Below are positions 1 through 8,761 of a DNA stretch of 64,000 nucleotides, piece after piece. The stretch covers positions 29,416 to 93,415 of the forward strand of contig CAZBWM010000018.1 of assembly GCA_964495375.1 (NCBI GenBank), in the 5' to 3' direction. This stretch comes from JAIESQ01 sp964495375 (lineage in GTDB: Bacteria; Planctomycetota; Planctomycetia; Pirellulales; JAEUIK01). Below the pieces are notes generated by a model. That model worked only from the letters and a program-made list of their open reading frames with translations. It did not search any database and had not been told where the DNA came from. Each line of letters begins with the position of its first letter. Position 1 is the stretch's first letter. Made by a program: the position numbers and the translations under genes.

Positions 1-278
1 CGCTCATGCCCGCTGGCGGTGACTTCGGCCCCCAGCAGGGCGTTCACCAGCGTGCTTTTGCCGGTGCCGGTGCCGCCAAGCGTGGCGATCACCAGCGGGG
101 CCTGAAGTCGCACGCGGAGCGCGTCGGCTCGCTCGATCAGCCGGCCGACCAAAGCACGGCAGCCGCGGGCCGGGGGCCAATCGGGAGCCTGCTCGGCCCA
201 ATGCTGCAGATCGGCAACGAGCGTATCGATTTCCGCCAGCAGCTCGACCTGGGCAAATTCTGGCGGGGCTGGCGTCAT
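1..278 (-). CDS. P-loop GTPase, N-terminal part (cut by window edge)
   Basis: Reading minus from an ATG at 278, the frame stays open to the window edge, giving 92 residues of the N-terminus. It starts MTPAPPEFAQVELL and, after about 65 mostly helical residues, reaches GGTGTGKSTLVNALLG. This is a Walker A/G1 loop followed by the usual helix of Era/dynamin-like GTPases. The rest of the G domain lies outside the window, so the subfamily cannot be named. No strong Shine-Dalgarno is visible before the ATG. The gene reads away from the oxidoreductase at 383-1831, 104 bases upstream on the same strand. Certain: a P-loop NTPase. Inferred: GTPase rather than ATPase, from the GKSTLVNALLG context. Confidence 0.72.
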   Translation of the reverse strand, partial: MTPAPPEFAQVELLAEIDTLVADLQHWAEQAPDWPPARGCRALVGRLIERADALRVRLQAPLVIATLGGTGTGKSTLVNALLGAEVTASGHE

Positions 279-382
279 GGTTCGTGAAACGGGGCGTACG
301 CGGAGCGGGGATACGGGGCTCCTCAATTCTACGCTATCCGCGGGCCGGTTGGATAATCACTGCCCGCGCCCTGCGAGGATGG

Positions 383-1831
383 CTAGACCTGCGCGGTCAA
401 TTCGCTCGCCTGGCGGAAATTGCTGGCCGCGGTCACGCCGCCGCGGGCATATTGCTGAGCGATCGCCCGCAGAGCCTCGAAGCCGGCCACGTGGCCGGCG
501 GTCAGCTCGGCCAGCACTTCGAGCGAGAGCTGTTCTTTGACCATGAGCGCGAGCAGCGGGGCCATCGCGGCGGCATCGGTCGCCACGAGCGTCGCGCCGA
601 TCAGCCGGCCCGTGCCGCGCTTGGTGTGGATCAGGGCGAAGTGGTCGGCGTGCGTGCCGAGCGTGCAGCGATAAGTGTCCAGCTCGAAGCCGAGGCTCGG
701 CGCCTCATGCGTGGTGCAGCCAATTTGCACCAATTGCGGACGCGACCGTACAACGCGCGGCACGACCACCGCCGCGTAATGCTCTCCGCCTGAGAGGAGT
801 GCGTTGCGCACAGCGAGCCGGCCGTAACCTTCGGCATCGGGCAAGGGCGCGGCTGCGGCGCAACAGACTCCCGCGGCATAGATGCGTGGATTCGAAGTAC
901 GCAGCCGCTCGTCGACGACCAGGCCGGCGTCGCTCATTGTGAGTCGTGCGGCGGCCAGTCCGCCGGGGGCCTGCCAGCGCGGTTCGGACGCGAGCAAGAG
1001 CAATTCGTCGGCCAGCAGTTTGCGAAGTTCTTCGCCGTGCTCGATTGTCAACAGACGGGCGCTGGCCAGTTGCTCGACTTCTCGGAGCGACCAGCCGCGG
1101 TGGACACGCACGCCCGCGTGTTCGAGCCCCCGCGCGACGATGGCCGTGGCCGCGGGATCTTCGCCGGGCAAGAGCTCGCCGCTCGGCGTGACGAGATGCA
1201 CTTCGGTGCCGAGCTGTGCAAACAGGTCGGCTAGCTCGACGGCCGCGGCTCCGGCACCGACAATTGCCAACCGGCGAGGTAGGGCGGCAAGCTGCGGCCA
1301 GGTTTCGGCGGTCAGCGGTTGGACTGCGTCCGACGTGCCGGCGTCGCGATCGATTGCTTCGGCCGGGAGCGTCGTTTGAGCCGGCGCGATGATCGCCCGC
1401 TCGAACGATAGTTCTCGGCCATGCACCGCGATCGTGTTGACGCCAGTAAAGACGGCGCTACCAAAATGAACTTCAATGCCCAGGTCGCCCAACTGCTGGG
1501 CACGCTGAGCTTGAATTGCCCGCGGGTCGTAGCGGCGCTTGTCGGCCGTCCACTGGGCAAACCGAGCGGCCGGGTCTTGTTGTTGAGTGCCGGCTTGAAC
1601 TGCTTGCCAGAAATCGAGCCGGACGGCCGCCGCGTCGTCCAAACCGTTCTCGGCGACGATTCGCGGAGCAACCAGCGCGACGGGCCCCGTCAAACGGGCC
1701 GCTTCGGTCGCCGCTCGCACCGCGGCGCAGCCACCGCCAATGACCAGCACGCGATACGCCTGCGGGGGCACGGGGTTCGTCCAACCGTGTGGAATGACCA
1801 GGTCTGGCGTGTTCGACGAATCGCGTTGCAT
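383..1831 (-). CDS. FAD/NAD(P)-dependent pyridine nucleotide-disulfide oxidoreductase family protein
   Basis: A 482-residue flavoprotein of the mercuric reductase/lipoamide dehydrogenase fold. An N-terminal dinucleotide site (VLVIGGGCAAVRAA, about residues 28-41) binds FAD. A second one (AIVGAGAAAVELADLF, about 189-204) binds NAD(P)H. A C-terminal dimerisation domain follows. The ATG at 1831 starts MQRDSSNTPDLV, just ahead of the FAD site; the frame runs 90 codons further upstream without resembling the family. The redox-active CxxxxC that follows the FAD site in class I enzymes is absent: that stretch reads ENGLDDAAAVRLDF. The conserved C-terminal His-Glu pair is also not evident. Electron transfer through a disulfide is therefore unlikely, and the substrate is unknown. 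The gene is 112 bases downstream of the TPR gene on the same strand. Confidence 0.8.
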   Translation of the reverse strand: MQRDSSNTPDLVIPHGWTNPVPPQAYRVLVIGGGCAAVRAATEAARLTGPVALVAPRIVAENGLDDAAAVRLDFWQAVQAGTQQQDPAARFAQWTADKRRYDPRAIQAQRAQQLGDLGIEVHFGSAVFTGVNTIAVHGRELSFERAIIAPAQTTLPAEAIDRDAGTSDAVQPLTAETWPQLAALPRRLAIVGAGAAAVELADLFAQLGTEVHLVTPSGELLPGEDPAATAIVARGLEHAGVRVHRGWSLREVEQLASARLLTIEHGEELRKLLADELLLLASEPRWQAPGGLAAARLTMSDAGLVVDERLRTSNPRIYAAGVCCAAAAPLPDAEGYGRLAVRNALLSGGEHYAAVVVPRVVRSRPQLVQIGCTTHEAPSLGFELDTYRCTLGTHADHFALIHTKRGTGRLIGATLVATDAAAMAPLLALMVKEQLSLEVLAELTAGHVAGFEALRAIAQQYARGGVTAASNFRQASELTAQV

Positions 1832-1860
1832 AGCGCAGAACTCACGTGATCGAGGGGTGC

Positions 1861-1889
1861 GCGGAGACGGCCCGCCGAGGGCTCTCCGC
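1861..1889 (-). terminator. Stem-loop between TPR gene and oxidoreductase
   Basis: Outer arms GCGGAGA (1861-1867) and TCTCCGC (1883-1889) enclose GCCC/GGGC with a 5-base loop, interrupted by a 2-base bulge. It lies in the 112-base gap after the TPR stop codon. No U-tract follows on the minus strand, so it may instead be a 5' leader structure of the oxidoreductase gene. Confidence 0.35.
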
Positions 1890-1943
1890 GGGCAATGTAG
1901 CAGGCCGGGCGATTTTCGTCTGCCGAGGCGCTTCGATAGGCGA

Positions 1944-4046
1944 TTAACGGCGAGTCGACTTATCGACGCGGCTGGCCAGCTCGCTGTACTTGCGGGCCTT
2001 TGTCTCGTCCCCCATCTGACGATGCATGCTGGCCAGGTTCGAGTAGGGAACGGCCAGGGCCTTCGCTTCGAGGATCCCTTGTTCGACGGCCTGCTCGACA
2101 AGCTTAAGCCCCTCGTTCGACAAGCGCAGGGCCTCTTTGCGATCGTCCGACTGCCAGTAGGAGACGGCCATGCTCACGAACGTTTCGCCTTGCCGGCCAA
2201 CATCGGCCAGTGCGGAGTCGGGGATCGGCTCTTCCAAAAGCGGCACCGCCTTGTTGAACCAGGGAAGCGCCTTGCGATGATCTTGCTGCTGAATGGCGTA
2301 GATCGAACCGATGCGGAAGTAGAGCCGGCCCATCATGTAGGCATGCCCCGGCAGTTGCTGGCGCTCGACGCCGGCGCGCTCGAGGTAGGCGACGGCCAAC
2401 GTGCCGTACTCCAGCGCGGGGTCGAAATCGCGCCGCATGTGCAATACCTGCAACGTGTCGTAGAGGGCCATGCCCAGTTCCCACTCCCAGCGGCGGCGCA
2501 TCAGCGTATCGGCCGACTGCTCGATCAGTTTGCGGCCATGTTCGAGCGCTTCGTCGGTCCACTGTTGCGGATCGACCTTCCCTTGCAGCCCGACGAGCGC
2601 GGCGAGCGCCTCGCGGGCGACGGAAAACGACGCCTGGCCGGTGAAGGTCAGCTCGTCTTTGTCGACACGCTCGGCCCAGATCTCGGAGCGCTCGAGCCAT
2701 TTTTCGACGGCTCCGCCTTTGCTCTTCCAGTTGCCCCAGGCGATCGAGCGGGCGGTGCCAAGATGGGCGCGCAACAGCACGTCGGTCGCTCGGCGCCGTA
2801 CCGCGGTACGTGAATCGTCGGCCAAGGGCTCGGCGAGTTCCATCGCTTGCTGGTAGAGTTTCACGGCCTGCTTGAAATCGCGTTGCGGCCCGGCGGCGAG
2901 CTGATCGGCCCGTTGCACGAGCGCGGCGGCGCGCCACTCGGGGGCCTCGGTCGCCAATTTCTCAGCGGCTTTCGACGCCGCGAGCGCCTTGTCGAATTGC
3001 CCCGTCTGTTCGAGTTGCCGGCCGAGGATCAACTGGTACTCGGCCGACTGGTCGTCAATCGCGACCGCTTCTTCGGCCGCACGCAAGGCCTCGGGGTAGC
3101 GTCCCAGATCGGAGAGCAGCTCGGCACGCAGCGCATGGGCCGCGGCCGTGCGCTGATCGAGCGACAGCGCCAGGTCGAGATCGGCCAAACTCACGCGGTA
3201 ACGACGCTGTCGCGAAGCGGCCGCGCGCAGCACAAACGCCTGCGGACCCACCGGTTCGACGAGCACCTGGAAGACCTTGTGCTCGGGATCGTCGGGCAGA
3301 AAACTAAAGACAACGCCGCGCTCGGGGAAGGCCTGCCCTAGCGGCTCGCCCTGTTCGTCAAAAACGGTCACGACGCGGATATCGTCGAGCTCGAGCTCTT
3401 TGGCGAGCTCGTCGGCTTTGAACGGTTGCATCAAGTTGACGAGGATGCTCTCGAGCGTGTCGCCGGCAAACGTGGCAACCACGTCTTCAAAAGGCTCGAT
3501 TTTGTAGACTTGCTGCACGCCGCCGTCGACTTCGGTGGTTTCATGCGGCGCGCCCCAGGAGCCGAGCAGTTGGGCACGCGTGGTTTGACCGGGCGCGGCG
3601 CCATTGAACTGAGCGACTTCGATCTCGACTTTCGTCGCCTTGTCGTCCGGTTTTTCGGCCGGGGGAGACGCGACGCGCGGATCGTGGGAGTCGCGCTGCT
3701 TGCTGGATGGTGCTTCGCGATCGTCGGCCGCGGGCTCGCTGGGTGAATCGGTCGCGACGCCGGTGTCGTCCACTTCTTCACCACGCACGCGCAGACTGGT
3801 TTCGCTGGAGCCGGGGGCCCGCGACGGTTTTGCACGGCCGTGGCTCGGTGCTTGATCGGTGGCGACGGCGCCCGACGGAATCTGCACCGGTTCATCCGCG
3901 GCGACGCGATGATCGCAGGTGAACGCCACGAGCAGCGCGGCGACTATCATCGCCAGTGCGATGGCGCGACGAAGTCGACGATCGCCGCGCAACGTCGCGC
4001 GGCAGCCGCGGTTTTGTTCAGTCTGCACGATGGAAATTCGTCTCAT
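1944..4046 (-). CDS. Membrane-anchored tetratricopeptide-repeat protein
   Basis: A 700-residue protein. The ATG at 4046 is preceded by GGAGGGAA at good spacing, which decides this start over one 12 codons upstream. Residues about 28-45 form one hydrophobic segment (AIALAMIVAALLVAF), a signal anchor or signal peptide. A low-complexity charged linker follows. Then comes a region (about 140-225, starting QFNGAAPGQTTRAQLLGSWG) that resembles the BamE/SmpA outer-membrane assembly fold. The rest consists of TPR-type helical pairs (for example ALRAAEEAVAIDDQSAEYQL and ALPWFNKAVPLLEEPI). Such proteins act as extracytoplasmic protein-interaction scaffolds; no enzyme motif is seen. The BamE likeness is my inference from spacing and hydrophobic pattern. 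Confidence 0.75.
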   Translation of the reverse strand: MRRISIVQTEQNRGCRATLRGDRRLRRAIALAMIVAALLVAFTCDHRVAADEPVQIPSGAVATDQAPSHGRAKPSRAPGSSETSLRVRGEEVDDTGVATDSPSEPAADDREAPSSKQRDSHDPRVASPPAEKPDDKATKVEIEVAQFNGAAPGQTTRAQLLGSWGAPHETTEVDGGVQQVYKIEPFEDVVATFAGDTLESILVNLMQPFKADELAKELELDDIRVVTVFDEQGEPLGQAFPERGVVFSFLPDDPEHKVFQVLVEPVGPQAFVLRAAASRQRRYRVSLADLDLALSLDQRTAAAHALRAELLSDLGRYPEALRAAEEAVAIDDQSAEYQLILGRQLEQTGQFDKALAASKAAEKLATEAPEWRAAALVQRADQLAAGPQRDFKQAVKLYQQAMELAEPLADDSRTAVRRRATDVLLRAHLGTARSIAWGNWKSKGGAVEKWLERSEIWAERVDKDELTFTGQASFSVAREALAALVGLQGKVDPQQWTDEALEHGRKLIEQSADTLMRRRWEWELGMALYDTLQVLHMRRDFDPALEYGTLAVAYLERAGVERQQLPGHAYMMGRLYFRIGSIYAIQQQDHRKALPWFNKAVPLLEEPIPDSALADVGRQGETFVSMAVSYWQSDDRKEALRLSNEGLKLVEQAVEQGILEAKALAVPYSNLASMHRQMGDETKARKYSELASRVDKSTRR

Positions 4047-4262
4047 GGCGAGTTCCCTCCGTAGAACTCCGCAAGGCGACACGAAAGTGATCGCGTCGAT
4101 TGATTTCGGGTGGCGTCGCGGCGGGCGCGGCTTCGTGCCACGCGGGCTGCTACTGGCCTGCAGCGCGACCGCGATCGAGTGGCCTGATGGCTACCGGGCG
4201 CAGGCGCGCAGGATTTCGGCGGGCGGAGTATATCGATGCCGGGAAAAACTCCCTAGCCGGGA

Positions 4263-5492
4263 TTATTCGGCCGCGGGCCGCTGGCATAGCACTGCTAGCA
4301 CGCGATCGGCCTCGGCCCCGTTTCCACGTTCGATTTCCGCGAGGGCAATTTCGCAGGCAAGCCGTTGATCAACGGCAAAAATCACGGCCGAACCGGACGC
4401 GGGCGGGCTTGGGACGAGTCGCTCGCTGATCGCCGCCAACAGCTCTGGCATGCCAGCGCCGGTGTGGGAGCTGGTGGCGATGGTTGGAGGTTCATTGGCC
4501 GTGAATTGTGGGCCCATGAGCAGATCGCACTTCGAGCGCACGAGGATCGAACGGTCGGCAATCGGTGCTGGAACCTCGATCAACGGTGATGTGCGGACGT
4601 CGCAGGGCATCAGCCACAGCACGACGTCGGCCCTGCTCATCTGCGAGCGTGCCAGCGCGACGCCGGCCTGCTCCAACGGATCGCTGCAATTCGAGAGCCC
4701 TGCCGTGTCGGCCAGCTCTACGGGCCAACCGTCGATCCCGGTGCGCACCGTGAGCACATCGCGTGTGGTGCCGGGGAGCCGGGCGACAATCGATCGTTCG
4801 TAACCGACCAGCGCGTTGATCAGACTGCTTTTACCGGCATTGGGTGGGCCCCCCAGCACCACGCGCCATCGACGGGTGAGATGCTCGCCGAGCTTGACGG
4901 TAGCGAGCAGCGCTTGCAGTTGCTCGACTGCAGCGGCACACTGTTGCCGGGCGATCAGCGTGCGCACGTTGGCGATCGCGCGTGATAGCGCGCCGCGAAC
5001 TTGATCGAGCAGAATGCCGGCGGTGCGCAGCGTGGGTGCGTCGGCCAATAGGCGACGGGCAGCGGCTGCCAGTGGGTCCGATTCGCACGCCGCGACCCAG
5101 GATTGCCAATCTTGCCGGTGGGCTCCTGCTTGCACGAGCGACTCGGCGATCGCCTCGACCGCCGCGCGGCCACCATGGCAATGAATTTCGAAACAATCAC
5201 TCGCGCGCCGGGCGATGACAACTTGCTCGCGACCGACGTGAGATCGCCAGTAGCCCACGACGATCCGATTTTCGACGAAGTCGCCAGCGGCTATTGGTGG
5301 CGCTCTGTCGGTATTTACTTCCGACGATTTTGCGAGCGATGCAAAATGTGCAGAGACATGGCCGGCCGCGCCTGGGCCCTCGATCACAAGCGATGCGACC
5401 GCCCCGCGCCCCGGAGGTGTCAACACCGTGATCGTGGTGTCAGCCGGCAACGAGGTGTCCGCCGACGAATCGTCGTTTCGTCCGGCGTTCAT
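4263..5492 (-). CDS. MnmE/TrmE-like GTPase lacking the C-terminal catalytic motif
   Basis: A 409-residue relative of the tRNA wobble-uridine modification GTPase MnmE. The N-terminus (ITVLTPPGRGAVASLVIEGP) matches the folate-binding domain, and FEIHCHGG (about 101-108) matches the conserved CHGG. The G domain has G1 GPPNAGKSS (about 215-223), a G2 threonine in PGTTRDV, G3 DTAGL and a G4-like SKCD. True MnmE ends in a C-terminal C(I/V)GK, whose cysteine is needed for modification. Here the chain ends ...VLAVLCQRPAAE without it. The start overlaps the coaX stop (ATGA, 5489-5492), which suggests translational coupling. It may be a paralogue with a different role, or a divergent MnmE. Confidence 0.75.
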   Translation of the reverse strand: MNAGRNDDSSADTSLPADTTITVLTPPGRGAVASLVIEGPGAAGHVSAHFASLAKSSEVNTDRAPPIAAGDFVENRIVVGYWRSHVGREQVVIARRASDCFEIHCHGGRAAVEAIAESLVQAGAHRQDWQSWVAACESDPLAAAARRLLADAPTLRTAGILLDQVRGALSRAIANVRTLIARQQCAAAVEQLQALLATVKLGEHLTRRWRVVLGGPPNAGKSSLINALVGYERSIVARLPGTTRDVLTVRTGIDGWPVELADTAGLSNCSDPLEQAGVALARSQMSRADVVLWLMPCDVRTSPLIEVPAPIADRSILVRSKCDLLMGPQFTANEPPTIATSSHTGAGMPELLAAISERLVPSPPASGSAVIFAVDQRLACEIALAEIERGNGAEADRVLAVLCQRPAAE

Positions 5493-6301
5493 CGCTCGGC
5501 CGCGCTAAGCTGACCAACCGCGAGCGCCACACCGCTGAGCACCAGGTGCGGCAAGTAGACAGCCCCCGGCGCGAGCAAAGTGGCCACGCTGGCGGCGGCT
5601 CCGCCGGTCAGAAACACTTGCGGGTCGGCGGCCGAATCGTCTCCCAAGCGCGCGATCAACTCGCGTGCTGCGCCGATCGCTCCCCAGAAGACCCCCGACT
5701 CAATGGCGTGCGGAGTCGATGTGCCGAGTGCCGACGGCGGATCGGACAGATGCTCGAGTTCCACCAGCGGTAACAGGTCGGTGAATTCGTGTAGCGCTCG
5801 GGCCGACATGGCAATGCCCGGCAAAATGGCGCCGCCGCGGAAGGCGCCGCTGGCCGAGACGAGATTGACGGTGATCGCGCTCCCCAAGTGGACAATGGCG
5901 GCCGGCCGCGATGGTTCGCGCAAGGCGTTGGCGGCCACGGCTCCCAGCAGGCGGTCGATCCCCACCATGTCGGGGCGCGGCAGTTCAATCACAAGCGGTA
6001 GATCGCCCGAGTAGAGCAACCGCGTACGGGGCGCGGCCCCGCGCTCGCGCAGCCAGTCGATCAGCCGCGTGGCGGCCGGGCGGTTGACGCTGGCGATCCA
6101 CCAATCGACGGCGGCCACGTCGCGATCGGCAAGCCAGTCGATCAACTCGTCGAGGTCGCCATCTCCCTGGGCGAGATGGTGCGTGAGGCTCGGCTCCGCG
6201 AGTGCCGTGGAGTGCTTGCCGCGCGCGGTGTCGGCGAACAGTCCGAACTTCATCCGGCTGTTGCCGATGTCGACAGCGATGAGTGGCGCGGCGGGAGGCA
6301 T
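5489..6301 (-). CDS. coaX: Type III pantothenate kinase (CoaX-like)
   Basis: A 270-residue ASKHA-fold protein, the usual CoaX length. CoaX phosphorylates pantothenate in the first committed step of coenzyme A synthesis. Visible landmarks are the N-terminal phosphate loop AVDIGNSRMKFGLF (about 9-22), VGIDRLLGAVAAN (about 113-125) and GAFRGGAILPGI (about 152-163). The second phosphate motif, normally D-x-G-T-A-x-T-x-D, reads HLGSAITVN here, so both acidic residues are replaced. Activity is therefore uncertain although the fold assignment is clear. The gene lies in a minus-strand run rpmA-obgE-coaX-MnmE-like, and its TGA overlaps the next start. Confidence 0.8.
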   Translation of the reverse strand: MPPAAPLIAVDIGNSRMKFGLFADTARGKHSTALAEPSLTHHLAQGDGDLDELIDWLADRDVAAVDWWIASVNRPAATRLIDWLRERGAAPRTRLLYSGDLPLVIELPRPDMVGIDRLLGAVAANALREPSRPAAIVHLGSAITVNLVSASGAFRGGAILPGIAMSARALHEFTDLLPLVELEHLSDPPSALGTSTPHAIESGVFWGAIGAARELIARLGDDSAADPQVFLTGGAAASVATLLAPGAVYLPHLVLSGVALAVGQLSAAER

Positions 6302-6409
6302 TTGCAGTTAGCTCGATCGCGTGCCTGTGTACGACGGACGAAGCTGCCACGGCACGGGCAGAGTTCGTGGCACACGATGTTCTGATCTCGATCTCGGTCG
6401 AACAGGCAA

Positions 6410-7414
6410 CTATTCCGCGATTTCGGGTTGCGCGTCAAGTTGTCGGGTTATAGTGAACACCAGATCGTGCAACCCCTGCCCCGTGACCGCCGAAATCGCC
6501 AGCACATCGCGGCCCAGCCGCTCGGCGAGCTGCGCCCGCACGTCAGGCGCCTCGGGCAACTCGGCCTTGCTGACGACGACGATCTCCGGACGTTCGACCA
6601 GCTTCGGGCTGTAGGTTTCCAGCTCGCGGTGGATCGTCTCGTAGTTCTCGATCGGGTCGGAGCCATCCATCGGCGCCGGTTCGACGAGATGAACCAAAAT
6701 GCCAGCCCGCTCGATGTGCCGGAGAAACTCGTGCCCCAGGCCGAGTCCCTCGGAGGCGCCCTCGATCAGGCCGGGGATGTCGGCCAGCACAAACGAGTGA
6801 TCGGCGTCGATCGACACGCGGCCAAGATTGGGGAACTTGGTGGTGAACGGGTAGTCGGCAATCTCGGGGCGAGCGCGCGATAGCCGGCTCAGCAGCGTGC
6901 TCTTGCCGGCGTTCGGTTTGCCGACGAGCCCGACGTCGGCGATGGCTTTGAGTTCGAGGATGAGATTGCGGCGGTGCCCCTCTTCGCCGGGCGTCGATTG
7001 GCGCGGCGCACGATTGGTCGACGACTTGTAGTGCGTGTTGCCGAACCCGCCGCGACCGCCTTGGGCGACGATCACCTGGTCGCCAGAGCGGACAAGATCC
7101 TTGAGGACGAACTTTTCGTCGGCGTCGAGAATCATGGTGCCGGGCGGAACCCGGATCACGAGATCTTCGGCACAGCGGCCGTGGCAGTTGCCGCTTTGAC
7201 CTGGGCGACCAGGATCGGCACGCCAGTGTTTGCGCTGCGAGAGGGCCGCGAGACTGTCGACCCCTTCTTCGGCGACGATGATCACGCTGCCGCCGTGGCC
7301 GCCATTGCCGCCATCGGGCCCGCCGCGCGGCACGTATTTCTCGCGACGAAAGCTGACGCAGCCGGAGCCGCCGCTTCCTCCTTCGACGAAGATTTGCACG
7401 CGATCGACGAACAT
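6410..7414 (-). CDS. obgE: Obg family GTPase (ribosome assembly/stress)
   Basis: A 334-residue Obg GTPase. The N-terminal glycine-rich Obg domain is unmistakable (MFVDRVQIFVEGGSGGSGCV, then VPRGGPDGGNGGHGGSVI). The G domain has GKPNAGKST (G1), FTTKFPNLG (switch I), DIPGL (G3) and a VVSKAEL loop (G4 variant). The protein ends soon after the G domain, so it lacks the optional C-terminal OCT domain. Obg proteins bind the 50S subunit and couple GTP level to ribosome maturation. It lies 85 bases downstream of rpmA, the standard bacterial pairing, and 108 bases upstream of coaX. Confidence 0.97.
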   Translation of the reverse strand: MFVDRVQIFVEGGSGGSGCVSFRREKYVPRGGPDGGNGGHGGSVIIVAEEGVDSLAALSQRKHWRADPGRPGQSGNCHGRCAEDLVIRVPPGTMILDADEKFVLKDLVRSGDQVIVAQGGRGGFGNTHYKSSTNRAPRQSTPGEEGHRRNLILELKAIADVGLVGKPNAGKSTLLSRLSRARPEIADYPFTTKFPNLGRVSIDADHSFVLADIPGLIEGASEGLGLGHEFLRHIERAGILVHLVEPAPMDGSDPIENYETIHRELETYSPKLVERPEIVVVSKAELPEAPDVRAQLAERLGRDVLAISAVTGQGLHDLVFTITRQLDAQPEIAE

Positions 7415-7499
7415 GGGGAGCCTACGCGAGAACCGCTCGCCAGCGGCATTGGGGTAGGCTCATGCGCGGCGCGCACGGAAGGAAGCCTGCCGGGGACGA

Positions 7500-7751
7500 T
7501 CAACCGGCGGCAGGGACGACGCTGATGCGGCGGCCGCCGCGATCGAACTTCACCACCCCCTCGACCAGAGCGAACAGGGTGAAATCGCTCCCCTGCCCCA
7601 CGCCCTTGCCGGGATGATACTTGTTGCCGACCTGGCGGATGAGGATGTTGCCGGCCCAGACCTGTTCGCCGCCGAAACGCTTGACCCCCAGCCGCTGCGC
7701 GTTCGAATCGCGACCGTTGCGGGTGGAGCCTTGACCCTTCTTATGTGCCAT
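7500..7751 (-). CDS. rpmA: 50S ribosomal protein L27
   Basis: An 83-residue protein beginning MAHKKGQGSTRNGRDSNAQR, which is the L27 signature. It continues with GVKRFGGEQVWAGNILIRQ and RQVGNKYHPGKGVGQG. L27 sits at the peptidyl-transferase centre of the large subunit. The ATG at 7751 is chosen because it gives the canonical N-terminus; the open frame extends 11 codons further upstream. rplU (L21), which usually precedes rpmA, is absent here; a secreted hypothetical protein occupies that position. The N-terminus has no L27 protease-type leader. Confidence 0.97.
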   Translation of the reverse strand: MAHKKGQGSTRNGRDSNAQRLGVKRFGGEQVWAGNILIRQVGNKYHPGKGVGQGSDFTLFALVEGVVKFDRGGRRISVVPAAG

Positions 7752-7765
7752 GGTTGCAATTCCGT

Positions 7766-7821
7766 GGGGGAAACAGCCCCCCAATTGATCGACGAGTTAC
7801 CACTACCGAATTGGGTTTTTT
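7766..7821 (-). promoter_or_regulatory. Possible leader structures upstream of rpmA
   Basis: In the 68-base gap before rpmA, the minus-strand RNA can form CCCAAUU/AAUUGGG (7809-7815 with 7780-7786, 22-base loop). It can alternatively form a tight GGGGG/CCCCC hairpin (7777-7782 with 7766-7770, 6-base loop) ending 14 bases before the start codon. The two share bases 7780-7782, so they are mutually exclusive. The wide stem is followed by six T on the plus strand, so it could also stop antisense transcripts. Confidence 0.35.
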
Positions 7822-8659
7822 ACCGGTAAATCCAGCGGTGGTCAACGCCCTTCTTCGAGCCGTAGCGGATTTCGGCCTCGTGCTCGTCGAATTCGTCGCT
7901 GGGACGCCAGAAGTTCAGCTCGAGCGTCTTATCGGTAAAGCTGCGCCCCTGCTTGGGGTCGTCCTTCCAGCGGTAGGAGTTGGTCAGTCCGAGCACGTAA
8001 ATCGAGAAATTATCGATCCTTGGATCGATGTCTTCCCAGGTGGCAACGCCCCACACGCTGTTGTCGACCCCCTCGGGGCTCGGCGGAATTTCGCCGGTAA
8101 TCTGCACCGTGTTCAGCAGCTTGCGGTTGGGATCCTCGCGGCGCTGAATGAAAGGGACCGCCACCGGCACCAGCCGATCGGGGTAAGCCTTCCGTTCGCC
8201 GAGGTCGTCGCTCTCCAACTGGAACCAGGGGAAGAACCGCACCGGCTCTTTGCCGTTGTTCTTCACCTTGTAGACCAGGTACCAGATCAGCTTGCGCTGG
8301 AAGCGGCCGGCCGGATCGGGCACGTCCACTTCGATCAACCGCAATGGTTTGAAGCTGAACTCCAGCGACCAGATCGGATGATCGAAGCGGGCAGCTTTCG
8401 CCCAATCGAATTTCGGATCGACCTTCAACAACTCGACCACATCGTGACGGCTGTACGACTCGTCGACCTTCTGGTCGGGCGGAATGGTTCGCAACACGCC
8501 GGGGGCCAACTCGCGCAGCGGCCCGCTCGACGCGGCATCGGCCGACGCTGCGCCGGCTTCATCGGGTGCCGCACGCAATGGGGATGCGCATAGCGACAGC
8601 ACGCCGGAAAACAGGGCCAGCAAGGTGAGCGCGACTGGGAAAGTTCGTGAGCGTTTCAT
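7820..8659 (-). CDS. Secreted hypothetical protein
   Basis: A 279-residue protein with a clear signal peptide at the chosen start (MKRSRTFPVALTLLALFSGV, then a cleavage-like ASPLRA). The frame opens 15 codons earlier but without a better start. The mature part is rich in aromatic and beta-prone segments (HPIWSLEFSFKPLRLIEVDV, IWYLVYKVKNNGKEPVRFF), which suggests a beta-sandwich or immunoglobulin-like fold. The KVKNNGKEP segment resembles domains describing 'normal' versus additional bonding strands in periplasmic beta proteins. I do not recognise a named family. It lies between a DUF3891 gene and rpmA on the same strand. Confidence 0.7.
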   Translation of the reverse strand: MKRSRTFPVALTLLALFSGVLSLCASPLRAAPDEAGAASADAASSGPLRELAPGVLRTIPPDQKVDESYSRHDVVELLKVDPKFDWAKAARFDHPIWSLEFSFKPLRLIEVDVPDPAGRFQRKLIWYLVYKVKNNGKEPVRFFPWFQLESDDLGERKAYPDRLVPVAVPFIQRREDPNRKLLNTVQITGEIPPSPEGVDNSVWGVATWEDIDPRIDNFSIYVLGLTNSYRWKDDPKQGRSFTDKTLELNFWRPSDEFDEHEAEIRYGSKKGVDHRWIYR

Positions 8660-8761
8660 GCGCGTCTCGATGAATGGTGAGTATCTCATTAACCCTAATT
8701 GCAAGTTGACGTTGGGTCAATCAAGGGGGCCGGTAGTTGTCGGGATTCCGCTGCGGGGGTT

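Noticed and set aside
7780..7821. Rho-independent terminator on the plus strand (stem plus T-run)
   Set aside because: No plus-strand gene precedes it; the 22-base loop makes it weak. Kept only as part of the rpmA leader note.
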